A stretch of 64,000 nucleotides of DNA from Herbidospora sakaeratensis (GCF_001570525.1 NZ_BBXC01000015.1:229811-293810); one strand, 5' to 3'. Counted from the first letter of the stretch, positions 23,904-32,191 are shown. Notes: generated by a model from the letters alone, not told the origin. Numbers and translations: made by a program.

Positions 23904-25117
23904 ACACGCGAGACATGATCGAGCTGGCCGAGAGCCGGAGCGCGCACAACTACCACCCGCTGCCCGTGGTGATCGCCTCCGCGGAGGGCGCCTGGGTCAC
24001 CGACGTCGAGGGGAAGCGTTACCTCGACTGCCTGGCCGGATACTCGTCGCTGAACTTCGGCCACGGCAACCCCGTGATCCTGGCGGCGGCCCACGCCCAG
24101 CTCGACCGGGTCACCCTGACCAGCCGCGCCTTCTTCAACGACCGGTTCGGCGCGTTCGCGTCGGGGCTGGCGGAGTTGTGCGGCAAGGACATGATCCTGC
24201 CGATGAACACCGGCGCCGAGGCCGTCGAGACGGCGATCAAGGTCGCCCGCAAGTGGGGCCACGATGTGAAGGGGATCACCGACCCCAACATCGTGGTGAT
24301 GGAGGACAACTTCCACGGCCGCACCACCACGATCGTCAGCTTCTCCACCGACCCCGACGCGCACGACGGCTTCGGCCCGTACACGCCCGGGTTCCGGATC
24401 GTGAAGTACGGCTCCGCCGAGGCGATCGCCGACGCGATCGACGAGAACACCGTGGCCGTGCTCCTGGAGCCGATCCAGGGCGAGGCCGGGGTGCTGGTGC
24501 CGCCGGACGGCTACCTCCGCCAGGTCAGGGAGTTGTGCACCGAGCGCGGCGTGCTGATGATCGCCGACGAGATCCAGTCGGGCCTGGGCCGCACCGGCGA
24601 CACCTTCGCCTGCGACCACGAGAACGTGGTCCCGGACATGTACGTCCTGGGCAAGGCCCTCGGCGGCGGCGTGGTCCCGGTGAGCGCGCTCGCGGCGGAC
24701 GCCGACGTGCTGGGCGTGATCAAGCCCGGCCAGCACGGGTCGACGTTCGGCGGCAACCCGCTGGCCTGCGCCGTCGGCGAGACCGTGGTCAACCTGCTGA
24801 AGTCGGGCGAGTACCAGGCCCGCGCCCGCGAGCTCGAATCGGTGTTGTTCGAGGGCCTGCGGGCGCTGCCGGGCGTCACCGCCGTACGCGGCCGGGGCCT
24901 GTGGGCGGGGGTCGACGTCGACCCGTCGCTGGCCACCGGCCGGCAGGTGTGCGAGCGCCTGATGGCGCGCGGCGTGCTGGCCAAGGACACCCACGGGAGC
25001 ACGATCAGGCTGGCCCCGCCCCTGGTGGTCGAGGCCCGCGAGATCGAGTGGGCGCTGGCCCAGTTGGGGGCGGTCCTTACCGGAAGCGAGCTGCGGGCGG
25101 CCGGAGGCCGGCCGTAG
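23900..25117 (+). CDS. rocD: Ornithine aminotransferase
   Basis: A 405-aa PLP enzyme of class III converting ornithine and 2-oxoglutarate to glutamate semialdehyde and glutamate. The SAHNYHPLPVVI opening, NTGAEAVETAIKVARKWG and the PLP lysine in VLGKALGGGVVPVSA (about Lys253) are diagnostic. The start is probably TTG 23900, overlapping the ddaH stop, with GGAG upstream; ATG 23915 is an alternative but lacks a ribosome-binding site. It completes a short route from methylarginine or arginine-derived ornithine toward glutamate or proline. Confidence 0.93.
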   Translation: MNTRDMIELAESRSAHNYHPLPVVIASAEGAWVTDVEGKRYLDCLAGYSSLNFGHGNPVILAAAHAQLDRVTLTSRAFFNDRFGAFASGLAELCGKDMILPMNTGAEAVETAIKVARKWGHDVKGITDPNIVVMEDNFHGRTTTIVSFSTDPDAHDGFGPYTPGFRIVKYGSAEAIADAIDENTVAVLLEPIQGEAGVLVPPDGYLRQVRELCTERGVLMIADEIQSGLGRTGDTFACDHENVVPDMYVLGKALGGGVVPVSALAADADVLGVIKPGQHGSTFGGNPLACAVGETVVNLLKSGEYQARARELESVLFEGLRALPGVTAVRGRGLWAGVDVDPSLATGRQVCERLMARGVLAKDTHGSTIRLAPPLVVEAREIEWALAQLGAVLTGSELRAAGGRP

Positions 25118-25136
25118 CTCGCGTTGTGAATCTGCC

Positions 25137-26705
25137 TCAATGGATAGGAGTGAGCTCCACCCGGGAGACCTCCTTGAGTTTCGGTGGGTCGTCGAGGACG
25201 GTCGGCGTCTCCCACCGGACCACGTGCGTGCCGTTCTCGTGAGTGAGGGTGGCCAGCGCGTTGGGAAACCAGGGGCCGTCGGTGATGCGCCACTTCACCG
25301 GCGGCTTCGGGAGTTTCGCCGTCTTGGCGATCAGGCCGCCGAGCACCGTGGCCACCCCGAACTGGGCGATCACGTTGGCCAGGCGCAGGGTGCGGCTGAG
25401 CGGGTTGCGGATCGGCGAGCAGACGAGCTGGTAGATCGGCAGCCCCTTGACCCGCGCGACGTAGGAGTAGTGCACGTCGCCCGACATCAGCATGACGGTG
25501 GTGCCCGAGGCGGCCAGCATCGTCAGCAGCCGGTCGAAGGAGCGCCGGAAGGCCGCCCAGTGTTCCAGGTCGACGGCCTGCCGGGCCTTCTCCATCCACC
25601 GGGCCACCGTCTTGCCCCAGGCCCCGTCGGCCAGCGCCTCGTTCCAGGCCTCGATGTAGTGGATGCCGGCCGGGAGCAGGATCGGCACGGACGAGCCGAT
25701 CAGCACCCTCTCGGGCGGGTCTTCCAGCACCTTCTCGAGCCACGCCCATTCGGTCGCGTCGAGCATCGACCGCTCGCGGGGCTCCAGATGGCGGGCGCAC
25801 CGCGAGTCGAGCATGATCAGCCGGGTGTCGCCGAAGTCGCGGGCGTAGCTCCACCGGCTGGTCGTCGGGTCGGCGTCGGCCTGCTGGGCGAAGGCGTCGA
25901 GCACCGCGGCGCCGTCGCCGTCACCCGCCTTGATCTTCGAGAAGACCTCGTCGGCGGCCCGTTCGGCCGGTGACAGGTTGCCCAGGTGCTGGTAGACCCA
26001 GTAGGCCCCCAGCCCCGCCACGACCCGGCGCGGCCACCACGACACCCGGGCCATCTTGGCCCGCCAGTCCTTGCTGGTGTTCCAGTCGTCGCGCAGGTCG
26101 TGGTCGTCGAAGATCATGGTCGTCGGCACGGTCGACAACAACCACCGGATCTCCGGGTCGTTCCACGCCTGCCGGTAGAGCTCGGCGTACTCCTCGAAGT
26201 CGGCGATCTCGCCGATCGGCTCCTGGTCGCCGCGGCGGGCCTTTATGTAGTCGAGCATCTCCCGGGACGGCTCGTCGGCGTACACCTGGTCGCCGAGCAT
26301 GATGAGCAGGTCGGGGAGATCGTCGTGGACGGTCAGGGCGTGCCCGAAGGCGAAGAGGGTGTCCACGCCGTGGGTGATCGTGTGGGCCGTGTCATGGGGG
26401 ACGCTGGTCCGGCACGAGCCGAAGACCACCTTGTTCAGCCGGTCGACGGGACGGATGACGCTGGGGTCCATCGTGTCCAGCGGCCACACCGCCTCGTCGC
26501 CGAGGTGGACCTGGTAGGGGACGGGTTCGGATACGGGGACGTCCACGATCGCGTAGTGGTGTCCGTGCACCGTGAAGGTGCGCTCTGTCGACTGTTCGGC
26601 GCCCGCAGTGACGGTGACCGTGCAGGGGTCGCTGGTCTCCACCCAGATGGACGCGGTCGTCGCGTCGACGTGGCGGAGGAGGGGGCCGATCACTAGTTGT
26701 GCCAC
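25137..26705 (-). CDS. PhoD-like metallophosphatase
   Basis: A 522-aa protein of the alkaline phosphatase D type. An N-terminal beta domain (about 1-90, IGPLLRHVDATTASIWVET) precedes the metallophosphoesterase domain, with LLIMLGDQVYADE, FDDHDLRDDWN and the final histidine block VMLMSGDVHYSY. It lacks an obvious signal peptide, so it may be cytosolic, unlike exported PhoD. GTG 26705 is preferred because a -10-like TATCAC lies 7 bases upstream and aggaga just before it; a second GTG 12 bases on is possible. It converges on rocD with a 19-bp gap. Confidence 0.85.
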   Translation of the reverse strand: MAQLVIGPLLRHVDATTASIWVETSDPCTVTVTAGAEQSTERTFTVHGHHYAIVDVPVSEPVPYQVHLGDEAVWPLDTMDPSVIRPVDRLNKVVFGSCRTSVPHDTAHTITHGVDTLFAFGHALTVHDDLPDLLIMLGDQVYADEPSREMLDYIKARRGDQEPIGEIADFEEYAELYRQAWNDPEIRWLLSTVPTTMIFDDHDLRDDWNTSKDWRAKMARVSWWPRRVVAGLGAYWVYQHLGNLSPAERAADEVFSKIKAGDGDGAAVLDAFAQQADADPTTSRWSYARDFGDTRLIMLDSRCARHLEPRERSMLDATEWAWLEKVLEDPPERVLIGSSVPILLPAGIHYIEAWNEALADGAWGKTVARWMEKARQAVDLEHWAAFRRSFDRLLTMLAASGTTVMLMSGDVHYSYVARVKGLPIYQLVCSPIRNPLSRTLRLANVIAQFGVATVLGGLIAKTAKLPKPPVKWRITDGPWFPNALATLTHENGTHVVRWETPTVLDDPPKLKEVSRVELTPIH

Positions 26706-26717
26706 TCTCCTAGTGAT
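26689..26717. promoter_or_regulatory. Operator-like inverted repeat at the PhoD gene start
   Basis: ATCACTAG (26689-26696) and CTAGTGAT (26710-26717) are a perfect 8-bp inverted repeat, arms 21 bp centre to centre (two helical turns), spanning the presumed -10 and the GTG start. A dimeric repressor bound here would block initiation. No regulator is adjacent. Confidence 0.5.
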
Positions 26718-26722
26718 ACCGC

Positions 26723-27619
26723 CTATCTCGGGATGGATGCCACCAGGGCCTCCTCGATCGGCGTCGGCGTGGCGCCGAAGGTCTTCTCGAAGTCGCCGGA
26801 GTCGAGCAGGAACGGCGCCTCGAACTGGTAGAGGGTCTCCCGCAGCTCCTTCATCCTGGGCGAGCCCCAGCCCAGGGCGTGGAAGGCCGCCCGCGGCACC
26901 CTGACGATGCGCGGCTTCCGGGCGCCGGTCAGCGCGGCCGAGCGTTCGGCGACCTGGCGGAAGGTCAGCGCCGGGGAGGTCGGCACGTGCCAGGGCCGTC
27001 CCCAGGCGCGTTCGTCGGTCCCGGCGATGACCAGGGCGCGGGCGACGTCGGGCAGGTAGGTCCAGGCGTGCGGGACGTCGGGGTCGCTCAGCACGACCAC
27101 CGGCCGGCCTTCGGCGGCGGGGCGGATGACCTGCGTGGTCAGGTAGGCCTCGCCGGTCGAGCCGGGGCCGAAGTAGTCGGAACCGCGGATCTCGGTGGTC
27201 CGGATCCCGGCGGCCAGCGCCTGCTCCCACATCCGCGCCCGGACCCGCCCCTTGACGTGGGTGGCGGCCAGCGGGAGGTCTTCGGTCATCGGGCCGGAGA
27301 CGGGGCCGTAGGCGTAGAGGTTGCCGAGCATGACCAGCACCGCGCCGGTCTCCTGGGCGGCCCGGAGCATGGCGGCGTGCATCGGCGGCCAGTCGATGGG
27401 CCAGCGGTGGTAGGGCGGGTTGACGCAGTTGTAGATCACGTCGGCCCCGTCGCAGGCCCGGAGCAGCGCGTCGGCGTCGGCCGCGCTGGCGGCGACCTTC
27501 ACGGCCCCGGCCGCGCCCGACCCCGAGCGGGAGACCTGGACGACCTGGTGACCCTCGGCCAGCAGCAGTTCGGCGAGCTGGCCGCCGACCTGGCCGGCCC
27601 CGATGACGACGTGTCTCAT
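26723..27619 (-). CDS. NAD-dependent epimerase/dehydratase (extended SDR)
   Basis: A 298-aa Rossmann-fold protein. The cofactor motif is GAGQVGGQLAELL (residues 7-19). The usual YxxxK catalytic pair is not clearly present: GNLYAYGPVSGP (about 118-129) has Tyr but no lysine four residues later, so it may be an atypical SDR working on an unusual substrate or binding NAD only. A C-terminal substrate region (PRMKELRETLYQFEAPF) resembles other actinomycete members. It overlaps the SRPBCC gene upstream by 4 bases. Confidence 0.8.
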   Translation of the reverse strand: MRHVVIGAGQVGGQLAELLLAEGHQVVQVSRSGSGAAGAVKVAASAADADALLRACDGADVIYNCVNPPYHRWPIDWPPMHAAMLRAAQETGAVLVMLGNLYAYGPVSGPMTEDLPLAATHVKGRVRARMWEQALAAGIRTTEIRGSDYFGPGSTGEAYLTTQVIRPAAEGRPVVVLSDPDVPHAWTYLPDVARALVIAGTDERAWGRPWHVPTSPALTFRQVAERSAALTGARKPRIVRVPRAAFHALGWGSPRMKELRETLYQFEAPFLLDSGDFEKTFGATPTPIEEALVASIPR

Positions 27620-28038
27620 TTCTCGGCCTCTTTCTTGATCGCGTGGAGGAAACGTTCATGACCGGCGCGGAGCCTGGGCGCCGGGTAGAGCAGCCCGGCC
27701 AGCGGCCCGGCGAGGGATTCGGCGATGGTCAGGCGGGTGCGCCCGCCGGGCAGCGGCTCGATCGTGTTGCGGTCGAGCGCCCGGTAGACGCCGAGCGCCA
27801 CCCCACTCCAGGTGAGCTCGCTGCCTTCGGTCACGACGGCGAACCGGGAGGTGATGCGCACGCCGCCCAGCCGCCAGCGGAACCGCTCGCCCGGGGCGAT
27901 CTCGCCCAGGTCGAGCACCCGGTGCTCGGGCCACCAGCGCTGCCAGCCCCGCAGGTCGGACAGCAGGGCCCAGACCTCGGCGGGCGAGGCGTCGATCTCG
28001 GTCGAAGAGGTGTTCCGCACGGTGTGCAGCTCGTTCAT
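27616..28038 (-). CDS. SRPBCC-family (START-like) protein
   Basis: A 140-aa helix-grip-fold protein (EIDASPAEVWALLSDLRGWQRWWP, WSGVALGVYRAL) of the polyketide-cyclase/START-like family, which binds hydrophobic ligands. Its gene overlaps the epimerase gene downstream (ATGA) and lies divergent from a TetR gene. Together they look like a small regulated pathway for modifying or binding a lipophilic compound. Whether it is an enzyme or a carrier cannot be told. Confidence 0.82.
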   Translation of the reverse strand: MNELHTVRNTSSTEIDASPAEVWALLSDLRGWQRWWPEHRVLDLGEIAPGERFRWRLGGVRITSRFAVVTEGSELTWSGVALGVYRALDRNTIEPLPGGRTRLTIAESLAGPLAGLLYPAPRLRAGHERFLHAIKKEAEK

Positions 28039-28039
28039 G

Positions 28040-28087
28040 AGAGCAATGCTCTCTCTTCGGAGCAGTGCTCGTCAAGAGCACTGCTCT
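28040..28087. promoter_or_regulatory. Three operator copies between SRPBCC and TetR genes
   Basis: AGAGCA-A-TGCTCT (28040-28052), GGAGCA-G-TGCTC (28059-28070) and AGAGCA-C-TGCTCT (28075-28087) are near-identical dyads at 16-19-bp intervals. The first lies directly before the SRPBCC ATG. They should bind the TetR-family protein encoded at 28121. Confidence 0.75.
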
Positions 28088-28120
28088 CTTTTCTGTACGC
28101 CGCTCTGTTAAGCTCCGGAG

Positions 28121-28792
28121 ATGAGCGCAGCGAAGACCGCGCGGGAGCGCGTGAGGGCCGAGATGGTCCGCGAGATCACCGACATCGCCCGCACCCACCT
28201 GGCCCGCGAGGGCGCGGCCGGGTTGTCGCTGCGGGCGGTCGCCCGGGAGATGGGCATGGCGTCCTCAGCCGTCCACCGCTACTTCCCGACCAAGGACGAC
28301 CTGCTCACCGCCCTGATCATCGACGGCTACAACGCCCTGGGCGACGCCGCCGAGGCGTCCCAGCACGACCGGACGGACCCCGCCGACCGCTGGCTCGCCC
28401 TCGGCCACGCCGTCCGCGACTTCGCGCTCGACCGCCCCCACGAGTACGCCCTGCTCTACGGCTCCCCCGTGCCGGGCTACCAGGCCCCGCAGGACACCAT
28501 CGCGCCCGCCATGCGCACGACCCTCGTCTACGGCCGGATCATCGCCGACGCCCGGCCGACCTCACCGGTCGCCGTCTCCCCGCCGGCCGTGATCGCGCCC
28601 GACGTCGACGCGTTGCGCAGCGTGATGCCCGGCGTCCCCGACGAGGTCGTCATCCCGGCGGTCACCGCCTGGACGGCCCTGTTCGGCGCCGTCAGCTTCG
28701 AGTTGTTCGGCCAGTTCGGCGACACGATCACGCACCGGCGCGAGATCTTCGACGAGGGCATGCGGTCGCTGGCGAGGTACCTCGGTTTGTAA
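28121..28792 (+). CDS. TetR-family regulator divergent from SRPBCC-epimerase genes
   Basis: A 223-aa regulator with the HTH at about 15-65 (GLSLRAVAREMGMASSAVHRYFPTKDDLL) and a C-terminal ligand domain of the TetR_C_33-like type (WLALGHAVRDFALDRPHEYALLYGSPVPGYQAP). It is divergent from the SRPBCC and epimerase genes, and three copies of an AGAGCA-N-TGCTCT dyad fill the gap, so it most likely represses that operon and itself. The ligand is unknown. Confidence 0.88.
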   Translation: MSAAKTARERVRAEMVREITDIARTHLAREGAAGLSLRAVAREMGMASSAVHRYFPTKDDLLTALIIDGYNALGDAAEASQHDRTDPADRWLALGHAVRDFALDRPHEYALLYGSPVPGYQAPQDTIAPAMRTTLVYGRIIADARPTSPVAVSPPAVIAPDVDALRSVMPGVPDEVVIPAVTAWTALFGAVSFELFGQFGDTITHRREIFDEGMRSLARYLGL

Positions 28793-28913
28793 CACCCCGT
28801 TCACGACCCGTGACAAAACCGGTGCGATAGTGGACACCAGGCTCCGCGAAAAAACGGCGACATGCCCGTAAAACAGGACATCGCCGTGATCGAACTTCAC
28901 CACAATGGTGGAC

Positions 28914-28939
28914 ATCACCCGTCAATGGCGACGGGTGAT
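28914..28939 (+). promoter_or_regulatory. 10-bp inverted repeat before the GDH-like gene
   Basis: ATCACCCGTC (28914-28923) and GACGGGTGAT (28930-28939) form a perfect dyad with a 6-base centre, 22 bp before the ATG at 28962. It could be an operator or an RNA hairpin in the leader. Confidence 0.5.
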
Positions 28940-28961
28940 CGATCCGAGAGGCACCACCACT

Positions 28962-29933
28962 ATGACCGTCACGGAAATCCCGACAGCGCCGTCGGCCCCG
29001 CTGGCCTCCGCCCAGCACCACCTCGCCGAGGCCGCCCGTTTCCTCGCCCTCGACGAGGGCCTCCACCAGTTGCTCGCCACGCCCCGCCGGTCACTGACCG
29101 TCTCGGTCCCGGTCCGCCGCGAAGACGGCCGGATCGACGTGATCGAGGGCTACCGGGTGCAGCACAACCTGTCGCGCGGCCCGGCGAAGGGCGGCGTCCG
29201 GTTCCATCCCGCCACCGACCTCGACGAGGTCACGGCCCTGGCCATGGGCCTGACCTGGAAGTGCGCCCTGACCGGCCTGCCCTACGGCGGCGCGAAGGGC
29301 GGCGTGGCCGTCGACCCGGCCGGGCTGACCGAGCGCGAGCTCGACCGGCTGACCCGCCGCTACACCCACGAGATCCAGCCGCTGGCGGGCCGCGACGTCC
29401 CGCTCGCCACCACGCGGCCCGACCTGGCCGAGGCCGTGGCGCTCGGCGTGCGGGTGCTGCTCGGCCCCGGCGAGGGCCGGACGCTCGCCGTGCACGGCTC
29501 CGGCGCGGTCGCGGCCGTGATGACCGCCCGGCTGGCCGAGGCCGGGTTCGTCCCCGTCGGCGGCGGGCTCGGCGCCGACGCCGACGTGCTGGTGCTGACC
29601 ACGGGCACGGTCACCGCCCACGACGCGGCCGAGATGCGGGCCCGGCTGGTCGTCGAGGCCGCCAACGGCCCGGTCACCCCGGCGGCCGACCGGATCCTGG
29701 CCCAGCGGGGGTGCGTGGTCCTGCCCGACCTGCTCGCCAACGCGGGCGGCGCCATCGCCACCCACAGCGAGTGGACGGTCGGCGACCTCGACTCCCGGGT
29801 GCGCGCGCACCTGGAGCCCGCCTACCGGCAGGTCGCCGCGTTGTCACGGGAGGAGGGCCTGACGCTGCGCCAGGCCGCCCACGTGATCGCCGTCGGCAGG
29901 GTGGCGGCCGCCTGCCGGTCGAGAAGCAGCTGA
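28962..29933 (+). CDS. Compact glutamate-dehydrogenase-like protein
   Basis: A 323-aa member of the Glu/Leu/Phe/Val dehydrogenase family, about 90 residues shorter than usual. The substrate-domain motifs are intact (GPAKGGVRFHP and LTWKCALTGLPYGGAKGGV with its lysines), but the following segment with the catalytic aspartate (PAPDVGT in relatives) and the long linker to the coenzyme domain are missing: GRDVPLATTRPDLAEAVALG runs straight into the Rossmann part (VHGSGAVAAV, normally GxGNVG), which is also shortened. The C-terminal ANGPVTPAAD and DLLANAGG motifs are kept. It may have lost dehydrogenase activity or work by another residue. Gene start ATG 28962; the upstream ATG 28905 would make a longer N-terminus. 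Confidence 0.75.
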   Translation: MTVTEIPTAPSAPLASAQHHLAEAARFLALDEGLHQLLATPRRSLTVSVPVRREDGRIDVIEGYRVQHNLSRGPAKGGVRFHPATDLDEVTALAMGLTWKCALTGLPYGGAKGGVAVDPAGLTERELDRLTRRYTHEIQPLAGRDVPLATTRPDLAEAVALGVRVLLGPGEGRTLAVHGSGAVAAVMTARLAEAGFVPVGGGLGADADVLVLTTGTVTAHDAAEMRARLVVEAANGPVTPAADRILAQRGCVVLPDLLANAGGAIATHSEWTVGDLDSRVRAHLEPAYRQVAALSREEGLTLRQAAHVIAVGRVAAACRSRSS

Positions 29934-29943
29934 CCCGCGGGCC

Positions 29944-30837
29944 CTACCGGCCGACCTCGTCGAGGATGCGCTCGCACAGGCGGTGCGTCTCCAGCGCGTC
30001 GCCCGCGTCGAGCAGCCGGCCCTCGCCGACCGCTTCGAGAAAGGCCAGGCAGGCGCCGCGGAAGCCGCGCTGCGTCCCGACGGGCACCCAGTCGGGACGC
30101 CGCCGGCGCACCTCGCCGTCTTCGGTGAAGGCGACCTCCTCGCCGAGGTCGAGCACCTTGTGCTTCTCGCCCCGGCCGATGACCTCGCAGGTCTCCTCGG
30201 TCTGGCCGCTCACCCGCGACATGATGCCGAGAGCGGTGAACCCGTCGCCCGACAGTTCGAGCACGAGGTGTTCCAGCAGGTCGCCGGTCGTGCGGAACCG
30301 CACCGACGTCGTGGTCGCCGCACCGGGGGCCAGGAAGCGGAGGGTGTCGGCGACGTGGATGAAGTCGTCGTACACCATCGTGCGCGGGTCCTCCGGCCGG
30401 GTGTGCCGGTTCTTCTGCAGGATGACCAGGTCGCGCGGCAGGTCCCGCAGGGCGGCGAGGCCGGGGGCGTACCGGCGGTTGAAGCCGACCATGAGCGGCA
30501 CCCCGCGCTCGCGCGCCAGCGCCACGAGCCGCTCCGAGTCCTCCAGCCGGTAGGCGAGCGGCTTGTCGACGAAGACCGGCACCCCCGCCTCCAGCAGCTC
30601 GGTCACGATCGCCGGATGGGCGCCGGTCGCGGCGTGCACGAACGCCGCGTCGGCTCCCCCGGCGACGACCTCGGCCACCGACGTGTGCCGCCGGGCCACC
30701 CGGTAGGCGTCGCCCAGCTCGCGCAGCGTCTCGGCGTTCCGGGTGCAGAACACCAGCTCGGCCCCGTCGACGCCGCTGAGCACCGGCAGGTACGCCTTGC
30801 GGGCGATGTCGCCCAGGCCGATCATCGCGATCTTCAT
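29944..30837 (-). CDS. Gfo/Idh/MocA-family oxidoreductase
   Basis: A 297-aa NAD(P)-dependent oxidoreductase: Rossmann motif GLGDIARKAYLPVL (about 7-20), the EKP-like signature replaced by VDKPLA (about 97), and a C-terminal beta-sheet domain with FIHVADTLRFL. Such enzymes oxidise or reduce sugars or related alcohols. ATG 30837. It is divergent from an FAD oxidase with only 70 bp between, rich in palindromes. Confidence 0.85.
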   Translation of the reverse strand: MKIAMIGLGDIARKAYLPVLSGVDGAELVFCTRNAETLRELGDAYRVARRHTSVAEVVAGGADAAFVHAATGAHPAIVTELLEAGVPVFVDKPLAYRLEDSERLVALARERGVPLMVGFNRRYAPGLAALRDLPRDLVILQKNRHTRPEDPRTMVYDDFIHVADTLRFLAPGAATTTSVRFRTTGDLLEHLVLELSGDGFTALGIMSRVSGQTEETCEVIGRGEKHKVLDLGEEVAFTEDGEVRRRRPDWVPVGTQRGFRGACLAFLEAVGEGRLLDAGDALETHRLCERILDEVGR

Positions 30838-30850
30838 GGCCCGAAGGTTA

Positions 30851-30901
30851 CCCGCCGGAAACCGGCGGGCCACGTGGGGGCAATGTGGCAAGTGTTCACT
30901 T
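30851..30901. promoter_or_regulatory. Palindromes in the Gfo/Idh-FAD oxidase divergent promoter
   Basis: CCCGCCGG-AAA-CCGGCGGG (30851-30869), the palindrome CCACGTGG that follows it at about 30871, and AAGTGTTCACTT (30890-30901) lie in the 70-bp gap. They may be operators; no regulator is adjacent. Confidence 0.4.
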
Positions 30902-30907
30902 CCCGCC

Positions 30908-32005
30908 ATGAGCTCCCACGCCGTGGTGATCATCGGGGGTGGGCTGGAAGGCCTGTCGATCGCCGCCGCGCTGACCGCCCGAGGCCAACGCGACGTGCTG
31001 GTCGTGGAGCGCCGGACCACCGGCTCCGGCGGCACCGCCAAGTCGAGCGGGCTGGTTCGCTGCCACTACGACTGCGCCACCCTGACCGCGATGGCCTGGG
31101 AGGGCACCCGCTTCTTCGAACGCCACCCCGGCCTCGGCTTCCGGCAGACCGGCCACGTGATCGGCGTCGGCGAGGAGTCGGCCGCCGGGTTGCGCGCCAA
31201 CGTGGCCCGCCGCCAGGAGCTCGGCATCGACGTCGCCATGGTCACCCACGACGACGTCGCGGCCCTGTGGCCGGGCCTGGAGACCAAGGACTTCGCCGCC
31301 TTCGCCTTCGAACCCCGCGGCGGCCACGGCGACCCGGTCGCCACCTGCCGCCACTTCGCCGAAGCGGCCCAGCGCGGTGGCGCCCGCGTCCTCGAACACA
31401 CCAGGGTCGCCGCCCTCCTGGGCGACTCCTCCTCCATCGCGGGTGTACGCCTGGCCGACGGCCGCGTGGTCGGCGCGCGCACCGTGATCGTCGCGGCCGG
31501 CGCCTGGACCGCCGAGCTGGTCGCCCCCCTGGGCGTGACCCTGCCCATCGGCGCGATGCGCGAGCCCATCGTGATCGCCGCCCCCGGCGCCCCGGTCGGC
31601 CCGGTCCCCGCCTTCACCGACCTGGTCGGCATGCAGTACGTCCGCCACGAGAACAACGGCCGCCTGCTCATCGGCAGCCACACCGGCGCCGAACTCACCA
31701 CCCCCGACGGCTACCTCAACAAGGCCACCGACGTGGAACTCGAACGCGCCGCGGCCCGCTTCACGACACGCTTCCCGGCCTTCCCCGACGTCGTCTTCCC
31801 CCAGTCGTACGCCGCCTGCTACGACATCACCCCCGACCTGGCCCCGCTGCTCGGCCCGGTCGGCCCGGCGGGCCTCTTCGTGGCGGCCGGGTTCAGCGGC
31901 CACGGCTTCGCGATCTCCCCGGCGGTCGGCCGCATGTGCGCCGAGATGGTGCTCGGCCTGGAGAACCCCCCGGCCGACCTGGCACCCGGACGCTTCACCG
32001 GGTGA
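30908..32005 (+). CDS. FAD-dependent amine/glycine oxidase-like protein (DAO family)
   Basis: A 365-aa flavoprotein: dinucleotide-binding IIGGGLEGLSIAAALTARG (about 8-26), VVERRTTGSGGTAKSSG, and a C-terminal FAD motif GLFVAAGFSGHGFAISPAVGR. It belongs to the D-amino-acid/sarcosine/glycine oxidase family, oxidising a secondary or primary amine with O2 or an electron acceptor; the exact substrate is not evident. ATG 30908 is chosen because an in-frame GTG upstream would overlap the divergent gene. Its location beside a Gfo/Idh oxidoreductase suggests a joint catabolic route, but this is only context. Confidence 0.85.
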   Translation: MSSHAVVIIGGGLEGLSIAAALTARGQRDVLVVERRTTGSGGTAKSSGLVRCHYDCATLTAMAWEGTRFFERHPGLGFRQTGHVIGVGEESAAGLRANVARRQELGIDVAMVTHDDVAALWPGLETKDFAAFAFEPRGGHGDPVATCRHFAEAAQRGGARVLEHTRVAALLGDSSSIAGVRLADGRVVGARTVIVAAGAWTAELVAPLGVTLPIGAMREPIVIAAPGAPVGPVPAFTDLVGMQYVRHENNGRLLIGSHTGAELTTPDGYLNKATDVELERAAARFTTRFPAFPDVVFPQSYAACYDITPDLAPLLGPVGPAGLFVAAGFSGHGFAISPAVGRMCAEMVLGLENPPADLAPGRFTG

Positions 32006-32107
32006 CGCCCGGGGCGACGCCGAGAGGCCGCACCTGGCCGTGACGCCTGGGACCGTGACGGCGGGCCGCCGGCGCGGCCGGTTGGCGCCGGATGCGGCGC
32101 GGACCGG

Positions 32108-32155
32108 CGGCGGCGGGCGGGGCCGGGGTGGGCGGAGCCGTAACGGAAAAAGAAA
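32108..32155. repeat. Dispersed GC-rich repeat, copy 2
   Basis: Nearly identical to 22395-22443, with the core GGGCGGAGCCGTAACGGA at 32130-32147. It lies between the convergent FAD oxidase and leuA genes and runs into the leuA terminator. Confidence 0.6.
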
Positions 32156-32183
32156 GGCGCGGGACCACAGCGGCCCCGCGCCT
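32148..32183 (-). terminator. Intrinsic terminator of leuA
   Basis: On the minus strand AGGCGCGGG (complement of 32175-32183) pairs with CCCGCGCCT (complement of 32155-32163), followed by TTCTTTTTCC. The 9-bp GC stem with a T-rich tail is a textbook rho-independent terminator, starting 9 bp after the leuA stop. Confidence 0.8.
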
Positions 32184-32191
32184 GTCAGCGG

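Noticed and set aside
26723-27619. Classical catalytic SDR
   Set aside because: The YxxxK pair is not visible, so only a Rossmann-fold epimerase-like label is given.
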